From assembly GCF_008386495.1 (NCBI RefSeq), contig NZ_VTHJ01000047.1:1-64000 (forward strand): 64,000 bases of DNA. The letters run 5' to 3'. The position numbers and the translations under genes are program-made. Under the pieces are notes generated by a model, which saw only the letters and a list, made by a program, of their open reading frames with translations, did not search any database and had not been told where the DNA came from. Source of the stretch: Streptomyces tailanensis. GTDB taxonomy: Bacteria; Actinomycetota; Actinomycetes; Streptomycetales; Streptomycetaceae. Positions 41,475 to 50,220 of this stretch are shown here, piece after piece; the stretch's first letter is position 1, and each line of letters starts with the position of its first letter.

Positions 41475-43175
41475 ATGGACGCTGACGCCATCGAAGAGGG
41501 TCGCCGACGCTGGCAGGCCCGGTACGACGCCGCGCGGAAGCGCGAAGGGGACTTCACCACGCTTTCCGGGGATCCTGTGGAGCCGGTGTACGGGCCACGG
41601 GCCGGGGATGTGTACGAGGGGTTCGAGCGGATCGGGTGGCCGGGGGAGTTTCCGTTCACGCGGGGGCTCTATCCGACCGGCTATCGGGGGCGGACGTGGA
41701 CCATTCGGCAGTTCGCGGGGTTCGGGAACGCCGAGCAGACGAACGAGCGGTACAAGATGATCCTCGCCAATGGGGGTGGGGGGCTGTCCGTCGCGTTCGA
41801 CATGCCGACGCTCATGGGGCGGGACTCCGATGATCCCCGGTCCTTGGGCGAGGTCGGGCACTGTGGGGTGGCCATTGATTCGGCCGCCGACATGGAGGTG
41901 CTGTTCAAGGACATCCCGCTGGGGGATGTCACCACCTCCATGACCATCAGTGGGCCGGCTGTTCCGGTTTTCTGTATGTATCTCGTCGCCGCCGAGCGGC
42001 AAGGTGTCGATCCGCGTGCGCTCAACGGGACGCTGCAGACCGACATCTTCAAGGAGTACATCGCGCAGAAGGAGTGGCTCTTCCAGCCCGAGCCCCATCT
42101 GCGGCTCATCGGCGATCTGATGGAGCACTGCGTGGCCGAGATCCCGGCGTACAAGCCGCTGTCCGTGTCCGGGTACCACATCCGTGAAGCGGGGGCCACG
42201 GCCGCGCAGGAGCTGGCGTACACGCTCGCGGACGGGTTCGGGTATGTGGAGCTGGGGCTCAGCCGTGGGCTGGACGTGGATGTGTTCGCGCCGGGGCTGT
42301 CCTTCTTCTTCGACGCGCATCTCGATTTCTTCGAGGAGATCGCCAAGTTCCGTGCGGCGCGCAGGATTTGGGCGCGGTGGATGCGGGATGTCTATGGGGC
42401 GCGCTCCGAGAAGGCGCAGTGGCTGCGGTTCCATACGCAGACCGCCGGTGTCTCGCTGACCGCGCAGCAGCCGTACAACAACGTGGTGCGTACGGCGGTG
42501 GAGGCGCTCTCCGCGGTGCTCGGGGGGACCAACTCCCTGCACACCAATGCCCTGGACGAGACCCTGGCCCTGCCGAGTGAGCAGGCCGCCGAGATCGCGC
42601 TGCGTACGCAGCAGGTGCTCATGGAGGAGACCGGGGTCGCCAATGTCGCGGATCCGCTGGGGGGTTCGTGGTACGTGGAGCAGTTGACCGATCGGATCGA
42701 GGCGGACGCGGAGCGGATCTTCGAGCAGATCAAGGAGCGGGGGATGCGGGCGCATCCCGATGGGCGGCATCCGATCGGGCCCGTGACGTCCGGGATTCTG
42801 CGGGGGATCGAGGACGGGTGGTTCACCGGGGAGATCGCGGAGTCGGCGTTCCTGTATCAACAGGCCCTGGAGAAGGGGTCGAAGCGGGTGGTGGGCGTGA
42901 ATGTCCATCATGGGTCTGTGACCGGGGATCTGGAGATTCTTCGGGTGAGTCATGAGGTGGAGCGGGAGCAGGTGCGGGGGCTGGCCGGGCGCAAGGCTGG
43001 GCGGGATGACGCGGCTGTGCGGCGGGCGTTGGACGCGATGCTTGTTGCCGCGCGGGGTGGGGCCAACATGATCGGGCCGATGTTGGATGCGGTGCGGGCC
43101 GAGGCGACGTTGGGGGAGATCTGTGGGGTGTTGAGGGAGGAGTGGGGGGTGTATACGGAGCCGGCTGGGTTCTAG
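41475..43175 (+). CDS. icmA: Isobutyryl-CoA mutase large subunit IcmA
   Basis: A 566-residue B12-dependent mutase subunit that with IcmB interconverts isobutyryl-CoA and n-butyryl-CoA, linking valine breakdown and acetyl-CoA-derived butyrate to polyketide starters. The fold is that of the methylmalonyl-CoA mutase large subunit without the cobalamin domain. The length and two substrate-determining residues are those of IcmA, not methylmalonyl-CoA mutase: Phe80 in TIRQFAGFG (Tyr there) and Gln198 in KEYIAQKEW (Arg there). The small subunit is not in the window. Its cofactor maker (PduO type) is at 2799. Codon use turns unusually G-rich in the third position with many GGGG runs. Confidence 0.95.
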   Translation: MDADAIEEGRRRWQARYDAARKREGDFTTLSGDPVEPVYGPRAGDVYEGFERIGWPGEFPFTRGLYPTGYRGRTWTIRQFAGFGNAEQTNERYKMILANGGGGLSVAFDMPTLMGRDSDDPRSLGEVGHCGVAIDSAADMEVLFKDIPLGDVTTSMTISGPAVPVFCMYLVAAERQGVDPRALNGTLQTDIFKEYIAQKEWLFQPEPHLRLIGDLMEHCVAEIPAYKPLSVSGYHIREAGATAAQELAYTLADGFGYVELGLSRGLDVDVFAPGLSFFFDAHLDFFEEIAKFRAARRIWARWMRDVYGARSEKAQWLRFHTQTAGVSLTAQQPYNNVVRTAVEALSAVLGGTNSLHTNALDETLALPSEQAAEIALRTQQVLMEETGVANVADPLGGSWYVEQLTDRIEADAERIFEQIKERGMRAHPDGRHPIGPVTSGILRGIEDGWFTGEIAESAFLYQQALEKGSKRVVGVNVHHGSVTGDLEILRVSHEVEREQVRGLAGRKAGRDDAAVRRALDAMLVAARGGANMIGPMLDAVRAEATLGEICGVLREEWGVYTEPAGF

Positions 43176-43183
43176 GGGTTCTT

Positions 43184-43275
43184 TCGCCCCCGCCGCCCCT
43201 ACCCGTCCCTCCCCCACTCTCGGCTTCGCTCGAGCGGGGGGACCCCGTCCAGGGGCTGCCGCCCCTTCGACCCCA
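43184..43275. repeat. Interspersed intergenic repeat (copy F) between icmA and TetR
   Basis: The first 25 bases (43184-43208) are identical to 23508-23532. A further hairpin AGGGGC-TGCC-GCCCCT lies at 43251-43266. Convergent genes flank it, so it may act as a terminator. Confidence 0.7.
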
Positions 43276-43300
43276 CGCCCATTAGCTCGGGGGTGCGGGC

Positions 43301-43963
43301 CTAACGGGGCGTTTCCTTCAAACCCTCCAGCAATAGCTTCGTGAACGCCATTGCCCAGGTTTCGTCTGCTGGTTCTGCGCTTACCAAGGTGCGGTGGACT
43401 ACCGCGCCTGCTACTACGTCGAAGATCAGGTCGGCTGTGTGGGCGGCCGTCTTGGGGTCTTGTTCTGGGGGGAGTTCGCCTCGGGACTGGGCTCGGGTGC
43501 GGCCTTCCAGGACCAGGCGTTTTTGGCGGGCGACGATGGAGGTGCGGATGCGTTCGCGGAGGGCCTCGTCGCGGGTGGATTCGGCTATTACCGCCATCAG
43601 GCCGCTTTTCGCTTCCGGGCGGGCCAGGATGGCTGCGAATTGGAGGACCACGCCCTCGATGTCGGCGGCCAGGCTGCCTCGGTCGGGGAGGCGGAGTTCG
43701 TCGAAGAGGGCGGCCACGGCGTCGACGACTAGTTCGTTCTTGCCTGCCCAGCGGCGGTAGAGGGTCGTTTTCGCGACTCCGGCGCGGGCCGCCACGTCGC
43801 CCAGGGTCAGCTTGGACCAGCCGAGTTCGACCAGGGCCTCCCGGGTGGCCGCCAGGATCGCGGTGTCCGCGGTGGTGCTGCGCGGGCGGCCGGTGGCGCG
43901 GGGGGCGGGGCTGCGGCTCTGCATCCGCCGACCATATCCGGCCGTTCCCGGGGGCTTCGGCAT
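43301..43963 (-). CDS. TetR-family transcriptional regulator
   Basis: A 220-residue regulator. The N-terminal HTH reads LTLGDVAARAGVAKTTLYRRW at about 50-72 and the C-terminus is of TetR_C type (EDPKTAAHTADLIFDVV region). It is convergent with icmA and divergent from the thioredoxin-TPR gene. ATG 43963 follows GGCGGGGAAG; ATG 43924 is an alternative. The ligand is unknown. Confidence 0.9.
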   Translation of the reverse strand: MPKPPGTAGYGRRMQSRSPAPRATGRPRSTTADTAILAATREALVELGWSKLTLGDVAARAGVAKTTLYRRWAGKNELVVDAVAALFDELRLPDRGSLAADIEGVVLQFAAILARPEAKSGLMAVIAESTRDEALRERIRTSIVARQKRLVLEGRTRAQSRGELPPEQDPKTAAHTADLIFDVVAGAVVHRTLVSAEPADETWAMAFTKLLLEGLKETPR

Positions 43964-44094
43964 GTCTTCCCCGCCGTCGTGAGACAGATCACTGGGGGGT
44001 GGGTATATAGGAGTCGCCGGCGCAGTTACGCTACGACTCGTATCGAAAGCCTGGCGCTTTTCACGTGCGCGCTCGGAGGGGGGAGGATGTACTC

Positions 44095-45072
44095 ATGCAG
44101 CCACGGAACATGTCCATGAGCGGAGTCGTCGACCTCGCCGCGGTGAAGGCGGCCCAGGAGGCCAAGGTGAAGGCGGAGCAGGCGCGCGCCGAAGCGGCCC
44201 GACAGGGCGGGGGAGGGGCGGTCTCGCCGGCCGACCTGGTCATCGATGTAGATGAGGCCGGGTTCGAGAGTGAGGTCCTGCAGCGGTCCACCGAGGTGCC
44301 CGTCGTCATCGACTTCTGGGCCGAGTGGTGCCAGCCCTGCAAGCAGCTCAGCCCGGTGCTGGAGCGGCTGGCCGTCGAGTACAACGGCAAGTTCGTCCTC
44401 GCCAAGATCGATGTCGACGCCAACCAGATGTTGATGCAGCAGTTCGGGATCCAGGGGATTCCGGCGGTCTTCGCTGTGGTGGCCGGGCAGGCGCTGCCCC
44501 TCTTCCAGGGCGCCGCCCCCGAGCAGCAGATCCGCGCCACCCTCGACCAGCTCGTGCAGGTCGCCGAGGAGCGCTTCGGTCTCACCGGCCTCGTGGTGGA
44601 CCCGGACACCGAGCCGGGCGCCCCCGTCGAGGCCGCCCCGCAGGCCCCGGCCGGCCCGTACGACCATCTGCTCGAAGCCGCCGTACACGCGCTGGACGCG
44701 GGCGACTTCGGCGGTGCGGTGCAGGCGTACAAGAACGTGCTGAGCGACGACCCGGGCAACAGCGAGGCCAAACTGGGCCTCGCACAGGCCGAGTTGCTGC
44801 AGCGCGTGCAGGGCGCCGACCCGCAGGAGGTGCGCAAGGCGGCCGCCGAGAACCCGGCTGACGCCCAGGCACAGATCGCGGCGGCGGACCTCGACCTCGT
44901 CGGCGGACATGTGGACGACGCGTTCGGTCGACTCATCGACACGGTGCGGCGCACGGCCGGGGATGACCGGGATGCCGTACGGCTGCGGCTGCTTGAGCTG
45001 TTCGAGGTGGTCGGGTCCGACGATCCGCGGGTGGCCGCGGCGCGGCGGGCGTTGGCACGGGCGCTGTTCTGA
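44095..45072 (+). CDS. Thioredoxin-TPR protein (CnoX/YbbN-like)
   Basis: A 325-residue protein. Residues about 55-165 are a thioredoxin domain with the redox pair in WAEWCQPCKQL. Residues about 185-325 are TPR-like helices (DHLLEAAVHALDAGDFGGA, LGLAQAELLQR). This is the CnoX/YbbN arrangement of a holdase or thiol-protecting chaperone; here the CxxC is intact. ATG 44095 follows a strong GGAGGGGGGAGG. In S. coelicolor I recall the same gene upstream of the DUF6230 operon. Confidence 0.9.
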   Translation: MQPRNMSMSGVVDLAAVKAAQEAKVKAEQARAEAARQGGGGAVSPADLVIDVDEAGFESEVLQRSTEVPVVIDFWAEWCQPCKQLSPVLERLAVEYNGKFVLAKIDVDANQMLMQQFGIQGIPAVFAVVAGQALPLFQGAAPEQQIRATLDQLVQVAEERFGLTGLVVDPDTEPGAPVEAAPQAPAGPYDHLLEAAVHALDAGDFGGAVQAYKNVLSDDPGNSEAKLGLAQAELLQRVQGADPQEVRKAAAENPADAQAQIAAADLDLVGGHVDDAFGRLIDTVRRTAGDDRDAVRLRLLELFEVVGSDDPRVAAARRALARALF

Positions 45073-45173
45073 TCGACCGCTCGTCCTTGACTCCGCAAGG
45101 GGTTGTGCGCGTCCGGGTCGAAGTGCCGTGGCGCGTGATGCACGAGTGAGAGATTTGCCGACACAGCGACAAC

Positions 45174-45211
45174 GCGGCCGCGCTTTACCAAATCTTGGTA
45201 ATCGCGGCCGC
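45174..45211. terminator. Large palindrome, terminator or regulatory hairpin
   Basis: GCGGCCGCG and CGCGGCCGC enclose TTACCAA-ATC-TTGGTAA, giving a long nearly perfect hairpin 100 bases after the thioredoxin gene. The inner TTACCAA/TTGGTAA palindrome resembles an operator as much as a terminator. Confidence 0.6.
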
Positions 45212-45213
45212 TG

Positions 45214-45358
45214 TTACTGCCAGTAAGGCAATGCCGTCGTTCTGTCGGAATCTGTCCGGCTGTCCCCCGATGTGTCGGCTCACTCGGCGCCACCCTGGGG
45301 CGTTGACCGATGCCGATGGGTCGTTGTTCGGTTATCCGTCCGTTACTAGCCAGTAACG
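45214..45358. promoter_or_regulatory. Two TTACT/AGTAA inverted repeats upstream of the envelope operon
   Basis: TTACTG-C-CAGTAA at 45214-45226 and CGTTACT-AGCC-AGTAACG at 45341-45358 share the same half-site, consistent with a TetR-type dimer operator. The second is 375 bases before the operon's first start. Confidence 0.55.
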
Positions 45359-45733
45359 AACCCCCTTGCGGGGGCGGCGAGAATGCACCACGATCGGCGA
45401 CGCTCGGTCCATTCCCGTACCCCGCCAGCCAGTCGGGTCAACGGGTTTTCTGGGTCCCCACCGAGTAGAGCCGGCGACAGTGGCGCCGGCTCTTGGACAG
45501 GGGGGTCTCTGCTCAACGGCAGAGCCTGTCCAGCAGGTTGTGCGTGATGCGTGTCAGGCGCGACCAGTGGTTGTCGCTCGGGGGTGATCGCCGGTGATTC
45601 GGGCGCTGTTCGCGCCGCCGAGCGCGGGCGCTCTCCTTCCCGAGGACGTAGCACTTCTCCCATCCCTGCCCGGCCGAGCCGCCGTTCCACGGGGCGAACC
45701 GGTCAGGAGATGTACGTCCGAGAAGGAGGAAAT

Positions 45734-46369
45734 ATGGAGTCCCAGGTGCGTGGCGGGACCAGATGGAAGCGGTTCGCTGTGGTCATGGTGCCCAGCGTCG
45801 CCGCCACAGCAGCGATAGGTGTCGCCCTCGCGCAGGGTGCTCTTGCCGCGTCGTTCAGCGTGTCGGGCCAGTCGTTCAAGGTGACGGCTGACCGGCTCGA
45901 CGGTACGGGCTTCTCGCAGTACGGAGCGCTCGACGAGGGCTACACCCTCAAGGGCGAGAAGACGGCTCACCCCGTCGCCGTCTCCGCGTTCAGAGACGCG
46001 GAGATCACCAACATGTGCCAGTCGGTCGTCACCCCGAACGTCCCGATCTTCGGTAGCGTCAGCCTCAAGCTGACCGCCGGTACCGGTGGCGAGAAGGTCA
46101 AGGCCGAGAACCTCTACATCGACGTCGAGGACCTCTCGGCGGATGCCACCTTCCGTGGCATCGACATCGGTGTGGCGGCCAAGGACGCCGGCAAGGGTCC
46201 GGGCATGAAGGGCGGCAAGGAGCAGGCCAACCCCTACGGGTTCGCCCAGCAGGCCGACTCGGCCACGCTGACCGACGTGAAGCAGACGGCGTGGGCGACC
46301 ACTGCCGGAACCTTCAAGCTGAGCAACCTCAAGATGTCGCTCCACAAGGGCACCGTGGAGTGCTACTAA
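45734..46369 (+). CDS. DUF6230 exported protein
   Basis: A 211-residue protein with an N-terminal membrane segment or signal peptide (VAATAAIGVALAQGALAA, about 21-38) and a beta-rich body of DUF6230 type, with VSGQSFKVTADRLDG and two cysteines (in NMCQSV and TVECY) that could be disulphide bonded outside the cell. The ATG 45734 follows GAAGGAGG. First of three same-strand genes with DUF6114 and an Asp-rich secreted protein. I know of no assigned function. Confidence 0.85.
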   Translation: MESQVRGGTRWKRFAVVMVPSVAATAAIGVALAQGALAASFSVSGQSFKVTADRLDGTGFSQYGALDEGYTLKGEKTAHPVAVSAFRDAEITNMCQSVVTPNVPIFGSVSLKLTAGTGGEKVKAENLYIDVEDLSADATFRGIDIGVAAKDAGKGPGMKGGKEQANPYGFAQQADSATLTDVKQTAWATTAGTFKLSNLKMSLHKGTVECY

Positions 46370-46535
46370 GCACTCCCTGGGCGGGCGAGGGGGCCCACGC
46401 TTCTTCGCCCGCCCGTCTTTCTCGCCGTGTGCGAACACCGCGCGCGCGAGTTCCGTACGTGACATGCGTAGGCGCGCCTCGTACGCGTCGTACGTGAACT
46501 TCTCACAGCAACACCGTTCCAGGGAGCTGTTGTCC

Positions 46536-47156
46536 ATGAGCGCCGAGTCAACGGGGCAGAACGAAGACTATCTCCGCGCCTTTCGGCGGCGCTTCCGCGA
46601 CTGGAGGGGCAGTCGCCCCTTCTGGGCGGGCCTGTTGGTGCTGCTCGGCGGTTTCCCGATCATGTACCTGCCGTACGCGAACCTGCAGATCGGTCATCTG
46701 ACGCTCGCCATGGCGACGACCGGTGGCGCCGGATCCCTCATCATCGGCGTGCTTCTGGTGGTGCTCGGGATCAGCCTGTGGTTCCAGCGGCACGTACGCA
46801 CCTTCGCCGGTACCGCGGCGATCCTCCTGGCTCTGGTGTCGATCCCGGTCTCCAACCTCGGTGGCTTCGGTGTCGGCTTCCTGCTCTCGCTGGTCGGTGG
46901 CGCGATGGCCATCGCCTGGGCGCCTGGCCGCGAGGAGGCGGCGGTGCCGTCCACGTACAGCATGCCGACGCGCCAGGACACGGCTCCCCAGAACCCCCAG
47001 AACACGGCACAGCAAGGTCAGGTCGACCTCCACAAGGGCGACGCCCCGGAACCCGCCACGGCGGGCTCGGTGAACGGGGCGACGAACGGCGAGGGTGACG
47101 ACCTGTCAGGTACCACCCCCACGAACGGGACGAACGGGAGGCACAGTGCCGGCTGA
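46536..47156 (+). CDS. DUF6114 membrane protein
   Basis: A 206-residue protein. Four membrane helices, about 27-45, 50-63, 67-86 and 97-125, are followed by a hydrophilic Gln/Pro/Gly-rich tail of about 65 residues. This is DUF6114. The ATG 46536 follows AGGGAG. The stop (47156) lies 11 bases beyond the GTG start of the next gene, so translation is coupled. Probably a membrane partner of the two exported proteins. Confidence 0.85.
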   Translation: MSAESTGQNEDYLRAFRRRFRDWRGSRPFWAGLLVLLGGFPIMYLPYANLQIGHLTLAMATTGGAGSLIIGVLLVVLGISLWFQRHVRTFAGTAAILLALVSIPVSNLGGFGVGFLLSLVGGAMAIAWAPGREEAAVPSTYSMPTRQDTAPQNPQNTAQQGQVDLHKGDAPEPATAGSVNGATNGEGDDLSGTTPTNGTNGRHSAG

Positions 47157-48504
47157 CGAGGTGACCCACGGGACTTCGGTGGGAGAGTCCCGTGCGAGAT
47201 CCGGACCGCGGCACGCGGCGCCCAAGAAGCCCCTTCTCACCCGGCTCAAGATGCCGGCGGGCAAGGCGATAGCCCTGGCGGCGATGCCGACGGCGGTCCT
47301 CATGGGTACGGGCTTCACGCCCACGCTCGCCCGCGCCGAGGACCCGGCGTCGCAGAGCCTGACGGCCGACGAGTACAAGGACTGCGTGGAGGCCCTGGAG
47401 GCAGCCGAAGACGGCGACGACGCCACGGCCTCGCCCACGCCCTCCCCCTCCGCCTCGGAGAGCGACGACACGGCGGACGACGACACGGCGACGGATGACG
47501 ACACGCCGACGGACTCCGACACGGGCTCGGACGACTCGGCGTCGGACGACACCTCGTCCGACGACTCCTCTTCGTCGGATTCAGGTTCCGACGACACGGA
47601 GACGGGCGACACCGGCGAGTCCACGACCGAGGACACCGCCGGGAAGGAGGCCTCGGGCGCCACGGCCTCGCCGTCGCCCTCCGCCACCGAGACCGGCGGC
47701 AACGTCCTGGACGACATCGGCAGCGCGCTCGAGGACCTGTTCACGCCGGACGACAAGGAGACGTCGCCCAGCGCCACCCCCTCGGCCACGCCGTCCCCGT
47801 CGGCCACGGACGACACCTCCGGCTCGTCCGGGGACGGGGACACCGACTCGTCCGACTCGTCCAAGGACGCGAAGGACACCGCCGACGACGCGGCGGACAA
47901 GGTCGAGGACACCGCGAAGGACGTCACCGACACCGCCGAGGACACGACCGACGACACGGCTGACGACACCGCCGACGATGAGACCGTGTCCCCGAGCCCG
48001 TCGCCGAGCGACGGGGTGAACGCGGAGGACTGCCCGGCCGCCACGGACGACGAGAGCGGCGTCGAGCAGGGCATCCCGCCGCTGCCCGACGACCCGTGGT
48101 ACCTGAACGCCAGCTCGCTGCTGCTGAAGGGCGCCTCCTACAAGGGCGTCGTCAAGGTGAAGACCGCCGACGGCTCGGTCAAGGAGGTCCTGAAGTACGT
48201 CGTCTCCGACGGCTCGGACATCGGCGACCTGCACCAGACCGTCGAGGACAAGCAGGCCGGCGTCACCTACCACGTGCAGGCCGGCAAGGGCACCACGTCC
48301 ACCATCCGCGACGGCAAGACGGTCATGTACACCGAGAGCATCTCCGGCAACCTGCTCGGTCTGATCCCGGTCACCTTCGACCCGAAGCACCCGCCGCCGC
48401 TGGACATCCCGCTGATCTACTTCACCAATGTGAAGGTCGTCCAGGCGGGCCAGTTCGGCGGCACGCTCACCGTGCCGGGCATGCACCAGTTCATGACCGA
48501 CTGA
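47146..48504 (+). CDS. Exported Asp/Ser/Thr-rich protein
   Basis: A 452-residue protein. A membrane segment at about 37-60, ending near TLARAEDPAS, looks like a signal peptide with cleavage after ARA. Residues about 75-300 are a low-complexity Asp/Ser/Thr region with imperfect repeats (DDTAD, SPSPSA). The last 150 residues (PPLPDDPWYLNASSLLLKGA onward) look folded, with a Tyr/Val-rich beta pattern. GTG 47146 follows GGGAGG and overlaps the DUF6114 stop. Role unknown; probably a cell-surface or secreted protein. The acidic linker suggests cation binding or wall spacing. Confidence 0.82.
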   Translation: MPADEVTHGTSVGESRARSGPRHAAPKKPLLTRLKMPAGKAIALAAMPTAVLMGTGFTPTLARAEDPASQSLTADEYKDCVEALEAAEDGDDATASPTPSPSASESDDTADDDTATDDDTPTDSDTGSDDSASDDTSSDDSSSSDSGSDDTETGDTGESTTEDTAGKEASGATASPSPSATETGGNVLDDIGSALEDLFTPDDKETSPSATPSATPSPSATDDTSGSSGDGDTDSSDSSKDAKDTADDAADKVEDTAKDVTDTAEDTTDDTADDTADDETVSPSPSPSDGVNAEDCPAATDDESGVEQGIPPLPDDPWYLNASSLLLKGASYKGVVKVKTADGSVKEVLKYVVSDGSDIGDLHQTVEDKQAGVTYHVQAGKGTTSTIRDGKTVMYTESISGNLLGLIPVTFDPKHPPPLDIPLIYFTNVKVVQAGQFGGTLTVPGMHQFMTD

Positions 48505-48561
48505 GCAGTCGCAATGACCGACTGAGCAGTCGCACAGGACCCGTTCGGGAGCCGCGCAACA

Positions 48562-48601
48562 CAGTGAGGGCGCCCCCTGTCCGCAGGGGGCGCCCTCACT
48601 G
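48562..48601. terminator. Strong bidirectional terminator
   Basis: A perfect 18-bp stem (CAGTGAGGGCGCCCCCTG with its complement) and a 4-base loop between the convergent envelope operon and pyk. Confidence 0.92.
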
Positions 48602-48635
48602 TCGTACGTACGGCGGCCTGTACGGCCTCGGCGCG

Positions 48636-50066
48636 TCAGTCGCGCGCGCCGCCGCCCAGGTGGTGCACCCGGACCATGTTCGTGGTGCCGGGGACACCGG
48701 GGGGCGAGCCGGCGGTGATGACGGCGATGTCGCCCTCGTTGAAGCGGTTGAGCTTGACCATCTCGTGGTCGACCAGGTCGACCATCTCGTCCGTGCTGTT
48801 CACGAACGGCACGACATGCGACTCGACACCCCAGCTGAGCGCCAGCTGGTTACGGGTGGACTCGTCGGTGGTGTACGCGATGATCGGCTGGGACGCGCGA
48901 TAGCGGGACAGCCGGCGGGCGGTGTCACCGGACTGCGTGAAGGCCACCAGGGCCCGGCCGCCGAGGAAGTCGGCGATCTCGCAGGCGGCACGGGCGATCG
49001 AACCACCCTGCGTACGCGGCTTCTTGCCCGGCACCAGCGGCTGGAGACCCTTGGAGAGCAGCTCCTCCTCGGCCGCCGCGACGATCTTCGACATCGTACG
49101 GACCGTCTCCAGCGGGTACGCACCCACGCTGGACTCCGCCGACAGCATGACCGCGTCCGCGCCGTCCAGGATCGCGTTGGCGACGTCGGACGCCTCGGCG
49201 CGCGTGGGACGGGAGTTGGTGATCATCGACTCCATCATCTGGGTCGCCACGATCACCGGCTTGGCGTTGCGGCGGCACAGCTCGATGAGCCGCTTCTGCA
49301 CCATGGGGACCTTCTCGAGCGGATACTCGACGGCCAGGTCGCCACGGGCGACCATCACGCCGTCGAACGCCATCACGACGTCCTCCATGTTCTCGACCGC
49401 CTGCGGCTTCTCCACCTTGGCGATGACGGGGACCCGGCGGCCCACCTCGTCCATCACCTTGTGGACGTCCCGCACGTCGTTGGCGTCCCGCACGAAGGAC
49501 AGCGCCACCAGGTCGCAGCCCATACGCAGCGCGAACCGCAGGTCCTCGACGTCCTTCTCGGACAGCGCGGGCACGTTCACGGCCGCGCCGGGCAGGTTGA
49601 TGCCCTTGTGGTCCGAGATGACACCGCCCTCGATGACCCGCGTCAGCACCCGCGGACCGTCGACCTCGATGACCTTCAGCTCGACGTTGCCGTCGTTGAT
49701 GAGGACCTGGTCGCCGGGGGCGACGTCAGCGGGCAGCCCCTTGTACGTCGTACCGCAGATCTGCTTGTCGCCCGGCACGTCCTCGGCGGTGATGGTGAAC
49801 TCGTCACCGCGCACCAGTTCCACCGGACCCTCGGCGAAGGTCTCCAGACGGATCTTCGGGCCCTGCAGGTCGGCGAGGACACCGATGGCCTGGCCGGTCT
49901 CGGCGCACGCGGCGCGGAGGCGGTCGTAGCGGCCCTGGTGCTCGGCGTGGCTGCCGTGGCTGAAATTGAAGCGGGCCACGTTCATGCCGGCCTCGATCAG
50001 TGCGACAAGCTGCTCGTGGGAGTCGACCGCGGGGCCGAGAGTACAGACGATTTTCGAACGGCGCAT
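48636..50066 (-). CDS. pyk: Pyruvate kinase
   Basis: A 476-residue glycolytic enzyme converting phosphoenolpyruvate and ADP to pyruvate and ATP. Motifs: the N-terminal SKIVCTLGPAV, substrate loop NFSHGSHAEH, the active-site block VMVARGDLAVEYP and the signature MLSAESSVGAYPLE. Length and start ATG 50066 are standard. It shares a direction with ackA and pta upstream but has its own 140-base upstream spacer with three repeated 15-base sites. Confidence 0.97.
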   Translation of the reverse strand: MRRSKIVCTLGPAVDSHEQLVALIEAGMNVARFNFSHGSHAEHQGRYDRLRAACAETGQAIGVLADLQGPKIRLETFAEGPVELVRGDEFTITAEDVPGDKQICGTTYKGLPADVAPGDQVLINDGNVELKVIEVDGPRVLTRVIEGGVISDHKGINLPGAAVNVPALSEKDVEDLRFALRMGCDLVALSFVRDANDVRDVHKVMDEVGRRVPVIAKVEKPQAVENMEDVVMAFDGVMVARGDLAVEYPLEKVPMVQKRLIELCRRNAKPVIVATQMMESMITNSRPTRAEASDVANAILDGADAVMLSAESSVGAYPLETVRTMSKIVAAAEEELLSKGLQPLVPGKKPRTQGGSIARAACEIADFLGGRALVAFTQSGDTARRLSRYRASQPIIAYTTDESTRNQLALSWGVESHVVPFVNSTDEMVDLVDHEMVKLNRFNEGDIAVITAGSPPGVPGTTNMVRVHHLGGGARD

Positions 50067-50170
50067 GGGGCGATCCTATCGGTTTGTTTCGCTACGGAAT
50101 ATTCCGTCTGGTGGAATGCATATGGGCGGCTATGCGCTCAATCGTGTTACCGGTGTGTATTGCTCGGCTT

Positions 50171-50220
50171 GCTCGGCTGTTCTTTGCTCAGTTGTTCTTT
50201 TCTAAGCTCAGATGTTCTTT
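50171..50220. promoter_or_regulatory. Three 15-bp direct repeats upstream of pyk
   Basis: On the plus strand, GCTCGGCTGTTCTTT, GCTCAGTTGTTCTTT and GCTCAGATGTTCTTT at 50171, 50186 and 50206. Seen from pyk they read AAAGAACANCYGAGC. The last includes the ackA stop codon. Likely binding sites or an evolving repeat. Confidence 0.5.

Larger units (their letters stand above)
45073..45733. other. Long intergenic region before the envelope operon
   Basis: 661 bases without a convincing gene. It holds the 38-base palindrome at 45174-45211, two TTACT/AGTAA-type inverted repeats (45214-45226 and 45341-45358), and a low-complexity stretch near 45360-45700 that includes short open frames with no support. 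Confidence 0.6.
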
